Counted from the first letter of the stretch, positions 11,225 to 25,935 are shown. The stretch: DNA of 64,000 nt from Rosa chinensis (GCF_002994745.2 NC_037092.1:67679823-67743822), one strand, 5' to 3'. The notes: generated by a model from the letters alone, not told the origin. Translations and numbers: made by a program.

Positions 11225-14200
11225 TTATGGGATTTCGAATAACTTTCTTAATCCGATGTCCTTCACATGTTTCTCGAAGGTGGATTTAGGTAACGACTTG
11301 GTAAACAAGTCCGCTACATTATCCTCTGAACGGATTTGATTCACTTCAATATTTACAAGTGTTTGTTGTTGCTGATTGTAAAAGAACATAGGCGATATAT
11401 GCTTGGTGTTGTCGCCCTTGATGAAACCTAACTTCATTTGCTCAATACAAGCTGCATTATCTTCATAAATGCATGTAGGTTCATCTGTGATAGACTTCAA
11501 ACCACAAGTTCCTCGAATGTGTCTAACTACAGACCTTAGCCATATGCATTCTCGCACGGCTTCATGTAGAGCGATAATCTCTACATGATTTGAGAGAGTA
11601 GCAGCAAGGGTCTGCTTTGCAGACCTCTAAGATATCGCAGTGCTTCCCATGGTAAAGACATAACCCGTTTGGGAGCAACCTTTGTGAAGGTCAGAGAGAT
11701 ACCCTGCATCAGCTAAACCCATCAAGACATCGTTGTCATTTTGATGGAAAGGAGGAGGAGCACGGAAGGTGGTGTTTTACCTTGTGGAGTCCGATCCCAC
11801 ACTTCCATTATTTCTTTTCTCTATGTAGGGATAAAACAAGCCCATATCAATCGTACCTCTCAAGTATTGAAAGATTGTGTTTATGCTAATCTAATGGCGG
11901 TGTGTTGGCGCAGAACTGTGTCGAGCTAACAAGTTCACTGCGAATGAGATGTCCGGTCTTGTGCATTGAGCTAAGTACAATAATGCGCCTATTGCACTTA
12001 GATAGGGCACTTCAGCCTCTAATAAGTCTTCGTCCTCATTCCTTGGACGAAACAGATCTTTTTTAGGCTCAAGACTACGACCGATCATGGGAGTACTCAC
12101 TAGCTTTGCTTTATCTTCATTAAAGCGCCTTAATAATTTTTGAGTATATGCTGACTGATGGATCATAATCCCATCACTACGGTGCTCGAGTTCTAGTCCG
12201 AGGCAAAACTGTGTTTTCCCAAGATTTTTCATCTCAAATTCGGATTTCAAGTACTTAGCAGTTTCCTTTAACTCATCTAGAGTTCCAATTAGGTTCATGT
12301 CATCGACATAAACTGCTACAATTGCAAATCTGGAACTTGTCCTCTTTATAAACACGCATGGGCATATTTCATTGTTGACATATCCCTTCCTAATCAAGTA
12401 GTCATTTAGACGGTCATACCACATCCGTCCGGATTGTTTCAATCCATATAGTGAGCGTCTCAATCTTATTGAAAACGCGCTCCGTGGTTTAGAGCCACTT
12501 GACTTGGGTAATTGAAGTCTATCTGGAAACTTCATATATATCTCTAAATCTAGATCCCCATAGAGATATGTTGTAACCACATCCATAAGCTGCATGTCAA
12601 GTTTTTCGGAAACTACCAAACTGACAAGGTAGCGGAACGTTATAACGTCCATTGCGGGAGAATATATCTCCTCGTAGTCGATTCCAGGGCGTTGTGAGAA
12701 ACCTTGCGCCATAAGGCGGGCTTTGTATCTAACAACCTCATTTTTCTCATTACGCTTTCTAACAAAGACCCATTTATGGCCAACAGGCTTTATACTTGGT
12801 GGTGTCAGCATTATAGGCCCAAATACCTGTCTCTTTGTTAGTGAATCAAATTCAACCTGGATTGCATCTTTTCATTTAGGCCAGTCTGCTCTTCGTTGAC
12901 ATTCCTCAACGGAGCGAGGTTCGATATCATCGTGTTCTATAATTCCTTGGGCAATAGAATATGCAAACACATCATCAAGGATAATAGAATCTTGATTCAA
13001 CGTCTCATGTACACTAGTGTAATTCATGGAAATCTCCTTATTCCCTGGAATTGGTTCTAACATTGGAGTGTTCCCCAATGATGTCTCTTGGACATAACTA
13101 TAATCTGGAATATCTTCATGAGACAGGTTATTTATGTCGATGATTAATGGATCTTTCTGTGCCAAATTCGCTTTCTTTCTCGGGCAAGAATCCATCGAAC
13201 CTTTGGGCCTCTCACGTTTCCTTGCTGGGAGCCCGGCCTGAGCCACATTGCCATCACTATTAGTGGTGGAGGCGCCATGCCCAATACCCCTAGAGGTGGC
13301 GCCATGTCCATGATTTTTAGGGACATCAATCCTTGAAGGCACATTTACAGCAGGTATATGCGATCTTGTCACTTTAGCGATATCAGAAAACGCATCAGGC
13401 ATAGATCGAGTCTGCTACGTTATGAAGATCGAGAATTCTCCGCACTTCAATTTCAGACTGTGCGGTTCAGGGATCAAGATGAGACAAAGTGGGGACAGAC
13501 CACGACAATTCCTGTCGTTCCTGTTGAACATTATTGTTCCTATCTCCCCCTAACGACGGGAAGACTGTCTCATCAAAGTGACAATCCTCAAATCTAGCGG
13601 TAAATAGATCGCCTGTCAATGGTTCTAAGTAGCGGATAATGGTTGGAGAGTCAAATCCAACATAAATGTCTAATCGTCTTTGAGGACCCATTTTGGTGCT
13701 CTGTGGCAGCGCAATTGGCGCATAAACTGTACACCCAAATATGCGTAAATGTGAGACATCAGGCTCATATCCAGTAACCATCTGGGATGCAGAAAAGGGT
13801 TGAGTGGCAGTAGGCCTCAGATGAATAAGCACAGCTGCATGCAATATTGCATAGCCCAAAGCAGAAACAGGGAGATTGGTATGCATAACCAATGCTCTAG
13901 CGACCATTTGAAGTCTTTTAATGGCAGCTTCTGCAAGACCATTTTGGGTGTGAACATGAGGAATAGGGTGTTCAACCTCAATCCCAATGGACATGCAATA
14001 GTCATCAAACGTTTTTGATGTAAACTCTCCAGCATTGTCAAGATGAATTGACTTAATGGGATGATCAGGGTGGTGAGCCCTTAATTTAATGATTTGTGCT
14101 AGGAGTTTAGCAAATGCAGCATTTCTTGTGGACAATAGCATGACATGTGACCATCGTGTCGATGCATCAACCAACACCATAAATTATCTAAATGCTCCAC

Positions 14201-15035
14201 AAATTGGTTGAATAGGTCCACAAATATCACCTTGGATTCTTTGTAAGAATAGAATATTTTCTTTAGTGTCCTTTGCATAGGATGGTCTCGATCCTAATTT
14301 TACTAAAGAGCAAGCTTTGCAAAACGAAAGATGGGCTTTAGAAGCAACCAAGGAAGTATCCGGTTAAGCCTCGAAGTCACAATTGACTTTAGAAGTAGAA
14401 AAAGGAACCAAGGAGGTATTGGTGGCGTCAATACCACTTTTGGGGCCCAGGGGGTAGGCGGCGCCAGCCCTACCTTGGACCGAATTTTGGTTCTGACTTT
14501 TTTTCGTTTTGAAAAATGGATGTCCGTGTGAAGTCTTTAATATACGGATCATCATATCACGACCTGGGTGTCCCAAACGGTCATGCCAAAGCCTATATGT
14601 GTCAGAATCCCATAAGTCATCTCTCATGACATGGTTGGATTCAATAATTCGAATAATGGTTGCATACAACCTACTAGATCGACACATAAGTTTCTCTAAT
14701 ACTCGTTTATGTCCGTAGTCATTAGAGGTGATGCAAAGAAACTCTTGTCCATTCTCACAATGTGTTTCCACATGAAAAGCATTGGCTCTAATATCTTTAA
14801 AACTCAATACGGTCCTTCCAGCCCTAGGAGCATATAGAGCTTCGGTGACATTAATACTTGTGTCATTTGGCAACATAAATTGAGCTGGTCCTCGACCATG
14901 AATCAATTGTGATGGTCCAGCCATCGTAGTCACAGAAGATCGACTAGGCGTCATCCATAGAAATAGTTGCCTATGTCGCAATATAGTATGTGTGGTGCCA
15001 CTATCAACAAGGCAGTCCAACTCTCCAGGAAACAT
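11225..15035 (-). pseudogene. copia pol: protease, integrase, RT, RNase H, broken
   Basis: Protease: the DSGTTH motif opens the 223-codon block at 14364-15035, followed by the pre-integrase LWHDRLGHPG. Integrase: 13467-14180, with DASTRW, LDNAGEF and the NGLAEAAIK glutamate. Linker: 12872-13402. RT: 11891-12811, with KWVF, the active-site YVDD and SLYGLKQSG. RNase H: 11225-11557, ending VADLFTKSLP. Stops separate the blocks, for example TAT to TAA just before MVLVDAS near 14181 and TGG to TGA after ADWPK near 12870, plus a frameshift after NLLARHSSAP. All catalytic motifs can still be read. Confidence 0.9.
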
Positions 15036-15395
15036 ACTGAAAAATAATAAAGTTCAGAATTAAAATATGTCCTTAACATCGAATAATAATATGACACTTT
15101 ATTAATAAAGATAGCCAATGATTACATCAAAGGTCCCAAAAAGTCTAATCCAAAATAAAATCAAAATAAGACACATTGTAGTCACTCTATCCATTTGGTA
15201 ACTCCAATCAAATATGACCAGTAGTAGAGAGATGTTGGTGGAGCGAGGTTCTCTTAAGTACCATTAATCTCAATGACTTTCCTAGACATCATATTTCATT
15301 GGGTGCACCACATAAGAAAGAGTTTAATACAATTGTCATTTATTGACTAAGGCATATAGCCATTACAAAAATTCTTGGAAAATAAAAGGACTATT

Positions 15396-16502
15396 CTAAT
15401 CAAAGTCTGCAGCATCCTTGTGCACTTCATCTTCAGCTTTGAAGTCCTCTATGGTGAGATTGACATCTCCACCATCTTCTTCTTGTTCTTCTGCAAGGTA
15501 CACTTCTTGCTCCCTCAGGTCCCTGTATGCCCTGTATCTTGAAGCTAGTTGCTCGCTTGCCTTGCATTGCTTGAACCAATGCTCACTTGATCCACATCGA
15601 TGACAGATGTCATTGTGGTTGCCTCCCTTTAATTGAGGTGCACGTTGTGGGCATTCCCTAGGAGGGTTGGTGCCACCACCACGACCCATGGCGCCTCCAC
15701 CACGAGCCATGGCGCCACCACCACGACCACCTCTCCCACGTATGGCATTGCCACCACGTGTTTCGCACCAAACCTGCTATTTCCTTCCTTGTTAGGGCGG
15801 TTATATGGACCCATACGTCCCTCATATCCCTTATTCTTAGGGTTCCGCTCCTTGCGCCCTCTTTTGGGTGCATTATAATTCGCCTCATGAACGCTCTTAG
15901 TTCCAATGGGCCTTGAATTATAATTCCTCACGAGTATGTTATCATGTTTCTCAGCTATAGATATGAGATTGATAAGCTGATGAAACCTCGTGATCCGTCC
16001 AGCATTGACTTTAGTGCGGTATTGCTTTGATACCACAATGGCTGAAATGGGGAAAGTGGAGAGAGTTTTCTCAATTAGTTCTTGCTCTGTGACAGGTTGT
16101 CCACAAAATCTCAACATGGACTGTAGGCGAAGAGCTTCTGAATTATATTAAGCAACAGACTTGAAATCAGCAAAGCGCAGATTGTTCCATTGAACCTTCA
16201 AGTCAGGGAGAAGGGAATCTTGGACATTGCCAAAGCGCTCTTCTAGTGCTACCCATAGCTCTCTTGCATCCTTGATTGACATATACTCCAATCTAAGTGC
16301 CTTGTCCATATGGCGTCGCATCATGATAACTGCTTGAGCATGTTTTGTAGGTGTTCGCACGAACACACGATCCGGGTTAGGTGCCTGGATTATGGATAAT
16401 ATTCCCTTTGAAGTGAGGTGGTTCAACATCAGTTACCTAACTGTGGTAATCCGAGCCTGTTGAGTCAAGCATAGGAAAGTCGAGTCTAGGTTCATTCGAC
16501 AT
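15396..16502 (-). pseudogene. copia gag (capsid/nucleocapsid), broken
   Basis: The frame starts at 16502 with MSNEPRLDFPML. A UBN2/copia-type gag core follows (ELWVALEERFGNVQDSLLP, then LIEKTLSTFP). An arginine/glycine-rich region and the zinc knuckle CHRCGSSEHWFKQC (CX2CX4HX4C) come next. An early stop follows DYHS. A frame change after it, a TAA between FKSVA and YNSEA near 16147, and a frameshift in the Gly/Arg region around 15690 break it. Gag normally packages the RNA; this copy cannot make a full product. Confidence 0.85.
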
Positions 16503-17247
16503 CCTGAAAATAAGAAGAGAAGATATATTAGTTTCGGAGCTAAACTTCCACGAAAACTTAAATAATAAGATTTCTGAGCTATGCTACTAAGAAAACAATT
16601 TCCAAGAATCTCTTTTGGATTAGACCAAATAATAATGTTTTAATATGGTCGCAATTTGATGCTTACGGACGCTCTTAGTCCGAGCATTATGAACACTCTT
16701 AGTTCGTTAAGCGTGAATCCCCACAATTCCGCTTTATTAAATAATCGAACCTATGTTCGTATATTGAAAATCCTGCAGAAAATAAAGGAATTTAAAAGAC
16801 AAGAAAGCAGGAACTTTAATCTTTAAAACTTACTTGTTGAAATTCGGAGCAGATTCACTTCTGAACAGCTCCCACTTCTAATGGTGTACAGATCTCAAAA
16901 AGACTCCAATAGGACTGAAATTTGGAGGTCAAATAGAAGAGGTAGAGACGAACAACTTTGATGAAGGAAAAATTTTGATCTGAGGTCCCGATCAAGACAT
17001 TTCGGGGCGTGAAAACAGGCTGATCTGCTCAGGAACGAGTGTGCTACTGTGTTGTAGGGGCAGCAGACGTGCAACAATGCTGCAGGGGCAGTAAGAGGCA
17101 CACGGGTGCTCAAGGGCTGCAGGAGCAGCGCACGGTATGGCTAGCAAGGGCTAGGAGCTTGCGGCAGTTTTTGGTGAAAGAAATTTCGGGTGTTAGGGTT
17201 TTTTTTTTTCTGGCTAGGGCTTGGATTAGAGTATCATGCTGATAACG

Positions 17248-17458
17248 TGTTGTAGAGAATTGGAAAATTGTATTGTATTGTATTCATCTCACCATGAGGT
17301 TTATATAGGGTTTTACATTATGTATACAAAAGGCAATACATAATAGCTATACTAATCAATTGCACATTACAAGTATGTCAATCGCATGCATTACGAGTCT
17401 GTCAATCGCATACATTAAGCAATACTTATTGCATAAATAGTCATTATCATTTACAACA
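17248..17458 (-). repeat. 5' LTR of copia element 1
   Basis: This LTR is 211 bp, with two 24-bp internal units instead of four. It ends in TACAACA on the + strand, followed by TTTTC. Confidence 0.9.
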
Positions 17459-19247
17459 TTTTCAATTTTTATTTTATTTTGTAAATATTTTTTTTATAAA
17501 AAATGTAGGCCCATTTTTATTTTTTGCCTCAAACTTCAAAATCTCAAGTCCAGGGGCTTGTCATTGCCAAAGTGACAGATGCCAAGCAAAGCCAAAGTGA
17601 CAGATGAATCAAATGTCACACAAGCAAATTAAAGCTAAAGTGACAATGCCAAGTTGGTTCTTTTTGGGCGGTGCATGTCCCAACTCCATATCTAGTCAGC
17701 TCCCCTTTGATGACACCCCATGATTAGAGACCTAACCAACTAACTACGTCTCCGAGTTGAACCTTATTTTCAAGCAAGGCAAGCAAGCTAGGCCAACAAA
17801 GTCCAAGACAGTAATCCAATATGTAGAGCTACCTGATTACTTCGACTACCCGTCGTCGACGTCGCTCATTGTTCATCTATCTTTTATTGTGAAAACGACC
17901 ATAATGCTTTGACATGCTGCCTTATCTTGACGTTCGCTTTGTTCTCTCTTTTCGTAAGGGTCAAGTTGCCACTAAATTTAGGACTGGGACATTAGTAGTG
18001 ATCGAGGTGTGGGTTAATAATTGGAAATGACATTGATGTGGAAACTCGACGGAGTTTGCGGTTAAAAGTGCTTCTGTGTGTAGCACAAGGCCACCAACTA
18101 TAATGTCGGCTTAGGTCAAACATACCTATTACTTCCCATGGAATAATATCAGGCTTGACTTTTGGAATGGAGAACTAAGTTATTAAGGCATATGTTTACT
18201 GGGAAAAATTTCTGATAATATTTGCTCAATTGTGTAGAGTTTATGTAATTGTCTAAAATCTCCTAAAAAAAGTGAAGATCCTGATCAATAGAGAAAATGG
18301 ACGGAAGAAAGAGAAGTGTGAAATAAGATTCAATGTTTAATATGTTTATTTAATGTTAATATGTGATTAGTCTAATAGTAAAGCGTGCCAGTAGTTGTGC
18401 TTTTAGGCTAGGTTAAATTGTCAATCTGCTCTCCTAACTTTTATCATGATGTCAATTTGCTACCTTAGGATTTATTTATGCTAATTTGCTATCCTAGGAT
18501 TCCCAAATTAGCCAATTTGCTACCTATTGGTCAGATTAGCTAATTCCTATTAATTTTTCTGTTCAAACATTAACATGTGCTTATTCTTAAAAAAAATTAA
18601 TAATAAAAAATAAAAATTAACATGTGCTATGCACTTGAGAACACTTTGTATTTTTGAATCAAGCTTTCTCTAAACCCTCACTTCCAATACGATGTCTTCA
18701 ATTTCATTTGACTTAACGCAACCGTCAACAAAAATGAATTCTTCTTACCTTTTTACCCGGAGCATATCAATGAGAGATTCAAATAGAAGTTGAAAACCCA
18801 GCAAAACAAAGATAGTTAAGAAATCTATTGGGTGCTCCAACATATACCAAATCTCTAAAAGATGTTGGAAGTCTAGGTTTCAATTTGGGGAAATTGAGAA
18901 CTTACTGAGTGCAGTCTTTGGAAAAGTTTGTATGTCAATATGGTGCACGAGGAGGTAGAGTTAGCAGAAGAGGTAGAGGCAGACAAACTAGTGCACGGAA
19001 TCAACAAGAAAGTCCTGCACCACTAGCAGCAAGTAGTAGGGTAATGAAACCACATGTATGGAAAATGCTTCTTTCATGTTTGATTGGTGTTTTTAGTTTG
19101 TTTTTTGTATGAACAAATTAAAAGCACCAATACACCTTCATTAACACTGCTTTTCGGCAATTAGGGTTCTTAGCCTGAAAATTACAATACCTAGCATGTA
19201 ATTATACATGCACCTATGCACCTATTCATTGACATTGTTTTTCAAGT
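17459..19247. other. Intergenic, no gene recognised
   Basis: The stretch is AT-rich. A MITE-like piece near 18400-18560 repeats a LINTIN-style phrase (AATTTGCTA...CCTAGGA) but no partner terminus was found. A 67-codon ORF at 18909-19112 has a short GRGR-rich stretch and no family match. Confidence 0.5.
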
Positions 19248-19789
19248 GGGAGTTGACGCAGCGCCGATCACGAGATAAAAGAGAGTAGACAAGCGTCAAA
19301 ACCCTAGAAGGATAGATACCTGTAAAAACTAGTGAAAGTAGAGAAAATTCTCTGATTTTATTAAAATTAGTATGATAAAACTTATATCTAATACAAAGAA
19401 TGACCGGTGCTTAAATAGGCATCTAAGTCCTAATCATAACAGAACTTTCTAGCTAAATAAGCAAAGTATATATCTATTCCTTGTGCACTAAGACAAGGAA
19501 ACCTAAATTAAATTGGAAATAATATCCTAGATTCTAGAAGACTACCAAACTTGCCTAAATTAAACAATGTTGCTGAAGTTACACCAATCTGTATTTGAAG
19601 TCCAAATCGAGTTTTCGCTCAAGAAACCTGATATATCCTAAAGAACCATTTACGAGCAATTCCACCATTAAGAAGCCTATTTGAAGATCAATTTTCAATC
19701 TTCACATAGTTCTTCTTAATATTACAACACTTGATTCTTTTTTATATTCCTTCTTGAAACTAGGTAGAATCTCATCCTACATCAGGGAG
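19248..19789 (-). mobile_element. Solo LTR with 5-bp TSD
   Basis: The 532-bp sequence 19253-19784 reads TGATGTAGGATGAG...GCTGCGTCAA on the minus strand. It is flanked by the perfect 5-bp repeat GGGAG (19248-19252 and 19785-19789). Its U3/R-like content (an AT-rich stretch with a polyadenylation-like region near 19360-19400) fits an LTR. No internal domain is next to it, so it is a solo LTR left by recombination. The family is unknown. Confidence 0.75.
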
Positions 19790-20051
19790 ACAGAAAGCAA
19801 AACATTGAGACTTCGGTTTCGTAAATGATCGTGACATTGACGAATATCTACAAATGCAAGGGTCTGATTTATCCCTTTATCATTATAAATATACCTTAAG
19901 TTGTTCATAGATTAAATTATACCTAACGGAGAAGGGATTTAATCAAAATTGACGGAGAAAACCCAGAGCAAAAACTTTCGCCATTCCAGGGTTTCCTAGG
20001 GCTGTGATGCCATCGACGAGCTCTGGGATGGCTACTGGTCCCTAGGCATTC

Positions 20052-21930
20052 ATGGGAGGCCTAGACACGGCCTCACCGCCCCCTCCACTAGCCCCTAAAT
20101 CACACCCTTTTGCATCTGTCGTTTCCAACACAACCGAGTCTGCTATATCTCTCAGTCAACTACCATCTCCTATTGTTCGCGGAGATAAGATTTATGTTAA
20201 GATCAATAATGAATCCTTATATCATGAGCAATTGAAGCATTTCAAAACCAATATTATTAGTCATCTACTTCTACGTAAGGGTTTTAAACCTCTTAAGGCT
20301 GATGCCCTAAAAGGATTGCTAGCTGCTCTCTAGCAGCCTTCAGAGTCATGGCGTCTAGTGCCTCTCGGTAATTAAAAGCTACTTTGACATTCATTTTGCC
20401 ACAGAAGAGGATCTACGTAGGATCTGGGGTGGAGGTACTTGTACTCTTCCTAATGGATTTTTTTGTCTAACTCAGTGGAAACCGGATTTTATTTCAAGTT
20501 ATACCCATCTGCAAACTCACGCTCAAATTGGGTTAGGTTTTATGGTCTAAGCCAAGATTATTGGCACCAACAAGATCTTATGGAGATCGCCCGGGGCGTG
20601 GGAACTCCATTGCAAATTGATAAAGCCACAAAGGAATGACAATTATGGTATTTTGCTCGAGTCTTGGTAGATGTTGATCTTGCAAGTGAATTACCATCTT
20701 CTTTGATGGTTGAGCGGGAAACTCATTGCTTTCCAATTGAAGTAGACTATGAGAATATGTGTACTCACTATAGGAGGGTGGGTCACATGGCTGATCACTG
20801 CAGACACTTGAAGATTAATGAGAAGCCTTCTTGCATTGTAAGTCAAGAGCATCGTCCCAAGGCAGTTGTAAACAAGGTTTTTGTGCAAAACCTAGTGATA
20901 AAGTAATCTGGGGTTCACATCCAAAACCAATTGGCAGCCAATTATCAATGGATGGAGTGGCCCAAATCCTTATAAACCCTTAGGCAAGGTCCCATTTTTC
21001 CCATGTGGGATGTATATATTCTCAACACGCCCCCGCACATGTGGCGAATTTTCAAGTCATACACGTGGACAACTTTGGGTGACGTGGAACCCGTATGGCC
21101 GTGAGGCATGCACACGTGGGATAACCCGCTCTGATATCATGAAAAAGTAATCTAGGGTTCACATCCAAAACCAATTGGCAATGGATGGAGTGGCCCAAAC
21201 CATTATAAACCTATAGGCAAGGTCCCATTTTTCCCATGTGGGATGTATATATTCTCAACACCTAGACACTAATCCTCAAGTTCAAAACTCCTCTAAGGTA
21301 GCAAACCACGAACATATTACTAAATTTACAGAAGATGCTCTCAATGAGGTCGTTGAACTTGATCGTATTGTGGATTTGGTCATTGATGAACCCATAGTCA
21401 TAGAGAAGGCTGGAAGTTGTGGAGGTAGTAAGACTCTTTTATCAATGAGAATAAATTTTCCATCCTTGTAAACAAGGAAATTGATGCAATGATTGATAAT
21501 AATTCTAAAGCATCTACTCAAGATATTGGTACAACTACTCTGGAGGACCCTAAGGTTCATAATACTAATGAGGATGATGATGTTGAGAGTGATGATGAGA
21601 TAAGTGATGAAGATGTGAGGCATTACTCTGCGCCAAGCTCCAATATGGAGCAAACGGCTTACAATAGTGCCCAGTCATCCAAACCCCTTTCTCCACATAG
21701 TGGTCAGAGTTGGCATGATATGGTAGAAGAGGAATATTTGATCCAAGTAGAGTTATGTACAGGTCATGCTCCACTTGGGTTCAAACATGTTGCCACTTTA
21801 GCCAAGGATGTCTCTCATTAATTACTATTCGTGGGGTTAATGGAGGTACAGACAATGGTTTCACACCGATTCTCTCTAAGTCTCAACAGAAGAAACAAAG
21901 ACGACAAGCTACTCAAGGTTTAGCTCGTTA
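20052..21930 (+). pseudogene. LINE ORF1 (nucleic-acid-binding protein), broken
   Basis: The N-terminal 93 codons carry a Ser/Pro-rich start and a region resembling DUF4283 (YVKINNESLYHEQLKHFKTN). After stops at 20331 and later, 20664-20906 encodes FPIEVDYENM then a decayed CCHC_4 knuckle (THYRRVGHMADHC). The TRIM at 20896-21260 splits the frame. Sequence on its right (DTNPQVQNSSKVANHEHITK) continues ORF1 and includes an acidic stretch. ORF1 proteins normally bind LINE RNA; this one cannot be translated whole. Confidence 0.75.
20891..21265 (-). mobile_element. TRIM (miniature terminal-repeat retrotransposon)
   Basis: The whole element is 365 bp (20896-21260). The terminal direct repeats are 132 bp (20896-21027) and 121 bp (21140-21260) around a 112-bp internal region. 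The perfect 5-bp TSD CCTAG flanks it. On the minus strand the internal region begins with TGATATCAGAGCGGG, close to the initiator-tRNA-Met primer-binding site TGGTATCAGAGC. It ends in a G-rich polypurine tract (GTGCGGGGGCG) before TGTTGAG. This is a textbook TRIM layout, and it cannot encode protein. Confidence 0.92.
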
Positions 21931-22800
21931 AGCTCCTTATCCGAAGCGGGACAGGAAAAAAAAAAGCACAATCAATGAAGGTTCTTTATTGGAATATTAA
22001 TGGAGTGGGAAAGAATAAATCCCAATCCAAGCTTTCTAATATTTGTCATATTCACAAACCAGATTTTGTTTGTATTGTTGAGCCAAAGGTGAATTCAACT
22101 CAATTTCAGCAGTATCTTGGTCTTCTTTGAATTTGGATCTTGTTGCAACTAATGATCGTGGCCGGGACACTTCCAAATTTTTGGTTGTTGAAGGGCCTTC
22201 ATATTCCTAATCCGACATTATTTCCAACTCATATCAACAAACGACTATTCAGGTTTCTATTGATAATGAGCCCATTCAATTTTCTTTTGTATATGCTTCT
22301 ACCTCTTATATCAAACGCAGGGATTTATAGCAAGATCTTAATGCTCTTCATCCACAAATGGTTGCTCCATGTATTGTAATTGGTGACTTCAACGCTGTGT
22401 TAGGAGCTCACGAGAAATCAGGAGGCCCATCTCGATCCTTCTTATCTCTCTTGTGCAGATTTTCAAAGTATGTGAAATACTTGTGATTTTGTTCATTTAG
22501 ATACTTCGGGTTTATATTTTACTTGGTCAAATGGTTGGAGCACTAGTGGACATGTAGAGCTTTGTTTGGATACATCTCTTTGTGATACTGCTTGGTTTAA
22601 AGCTTGGCCTTTTACTAATTGCATTGCACTTCCTTGTGTTGTTTCTGATCATTCTCCATTGATTTTCTTAGCTTCAAAACTTTCCCCAAGTCATCCTAAC
22701 CCTTTCAGGTTTCAGTCTATGTGGTTGTAGCATTCAAATTTTCATGCAGTAGTGTCTAATGCTAGCATTCTATTCAATTTTGTGATTGTCCAATGTTTGT

Positions 22801-24017
<1,217 letters not shown>

Positions 24018-25848
24018 TTAAAGGCTCTAAAACGCTATTTGCGTGATTGGAAACAAAGTGGTCTTCGATAATGTCCATCAAAAAGTCGTTGCTGCTTGTG
24101 ATAATTTTACTCAGCATACAACAAGATATTGCGGCCCATGGCATGACTGATCAAAAGTTTGAGGATGAGATTGTAGTGAAGTCTTCTGTCTTAGATGCTC
24201 TTAGGATGCAAGAAAGTTATTGGAAAGATAGAGCTTAGGTTAAATGGTTCATTGATGGGGATCAAAGTACTTCTTTTTTCCATGCTTATGCCAAGGGTCG
24301 TGCACCTAAGGCTCAAATGTCTTCTATCCATGATGGGGAGAGGTTACTTACTGACCCTTCAGACATTGCAACACATGCTGTGGCTTTTTATCAGAATCTA
24401 TATTATATATATTTCCTCCCCCTTCTACAAACTTGGATCAGGTTTGTTTAATTATTCCATAACTGGTGACAGATGATGAAAATGTTGTGCTATCAGCAAT
24501 TCCTAACACAGAGGAAACTAGAAACACTGTTTTTTCTATGGATGGCTCGAGTGCTCCTGGGCTTGATGGTTTTTCAGGGTCTTTTATCAAGCTTGCTGGT
24601 ACATAGTTGGTCCTGATGTGGTTGCACGTGTACGACAATTTTTTCTGCAAAATTGGATCTTCCCTAACATGAATTGCAACTTCTTAGTTCTCATTCCAAA
24701 AGCCCCAAATGCTCAGCTTATTACTCAGTTTCGCCCAATTGCTTTAGCCAATTTTCTCTTCAAGATTATTCCAAAGATTTTGGCTTCTCGCTTGGGGTCT
24801 ATTGTTGCACGTATAATTTCTCCTAAGCAATCTGCTTTTTTGCCTGGTATGTGAATTACTTAGTGTATTGGTACAGTTTCTAAATGCTTCAACTTACTGG
24901 ACCGAAAGGCTTATGGTGGAAAGGTTATCATCTCTTTCCTTGGGTTAAATTTAACACCGATGGTTTGGCGAAAGGTAATCCTAGTCCTGCAGTTTGTGGG
25001 GGAGTTTTTCGTGATGCATCTGGGGTTTTTTTTAGGGAGTTTTTGCCAATCTCTAGGTTAGAATTCATCTTTTTATGCTATTATTGTGACTATTGAAATT
25101 GCTTTCACTAGAAGTTGGTTTACTCTATGGTTGAAAAGCGATTCTATCAATGTGACCAAAGAGTTAGATGGCAAAATTGTCTAAAGAAAATTCAACAAAT
25201 GCAATCTTATAGCACTCATATTTTCAGAGAAGGGAATGCAGTAGCAAACAAGATGGAAAATTTAGGTATTTCAAGTGACTCGTTTACTTGGTATGCTAGC
25301 CCTATATGGCGCTTCACAGGTACTTGTAAGTTGATTTTTTGGGGCTCCCAAATTATCGTTTTTCATTTTGATTACTGGGTTGCTTATTTAAAGTCTACAA
25401 ACGGCATGATGAAGGAAGTTTATATGGTTGCCCAGATGATTATGTTGGTTTGTTATTATTGCTCACACCTTGTGAAGAGGCTTTTATTTCCAGGATGTTG
25501 TGCGCAAGGTTAGCTACATGATCAACTTCATGAAGCTGCAAGGGAAATTTTGGCATATTTTGGGCGCTAGATTTTTAATTTTCCGGCTATTTCTTTCTTT
25601 TAGAATTGTACATGAGGGGGAAGCTCCCTTTCTCTCATCTTTCGTTGACATTTTTGTACCTCTTTTGGACTTTGTATTTTTTCTTTATTATTAATAAATT
25701 GAATAGGGGGACGAGCGGTAGATTCCTATAGTGGGGCAGGCCCTTCGCTTCCAGGTTTGAGGGTGGGACATATATGTTCCCTACATTCAGGGCCGGTCCT
25801 GAGATTCTAACGACCTGAGGCGAAGAATAAAAATGTGGCATCTCAAGT

Positions 25849-25889
<41 letters not shown>

Positions 25890-25935
25890 GTGCTATTCAC
25901 ACACCATTTTTTTCTATTCACACACCTCTTCTAAT

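Larger units (their letters stand above)
10621..17458 (-). mobile_element. Ty1/copia LTR retrotransposon, complete but decayed
   Basis: The 6.8-kb element reads on the minus strand. Its 5' LTR is 17248-17458 and its 3' LTR is 10621-10877, both TGTTG...CA on that strand. A G-rich polypurine tract (AAGGGGGAG) touches the 3' LTR. Next to the 5' LTR the minus strand reads TTATCAGCATGATAC, a putative primer-binding region. Domain order is gag, protease, integrase, RT, RNase H, as in copia. Several stops and frameshifts disable it. The 5-bp flanks (AAATC and TTTTC) do not match, so no TSD is visible. Confidence 0.92.

Noticed and set aside
13358..14018. Plus-strand ORFs in copia element 1
   Set aside because: They are shadows of the minus-strand integrase frame.
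10616..17463. Target-site duplication for copia element 1
   Set aside because: The flanks AAATC and TTTTC do not match.
18909..19112. ORF with a GRGR-rich stretch
   Set aside because: It is short, of low complexity and has no domain; it could be a transposase tail, but this cannot be supported.
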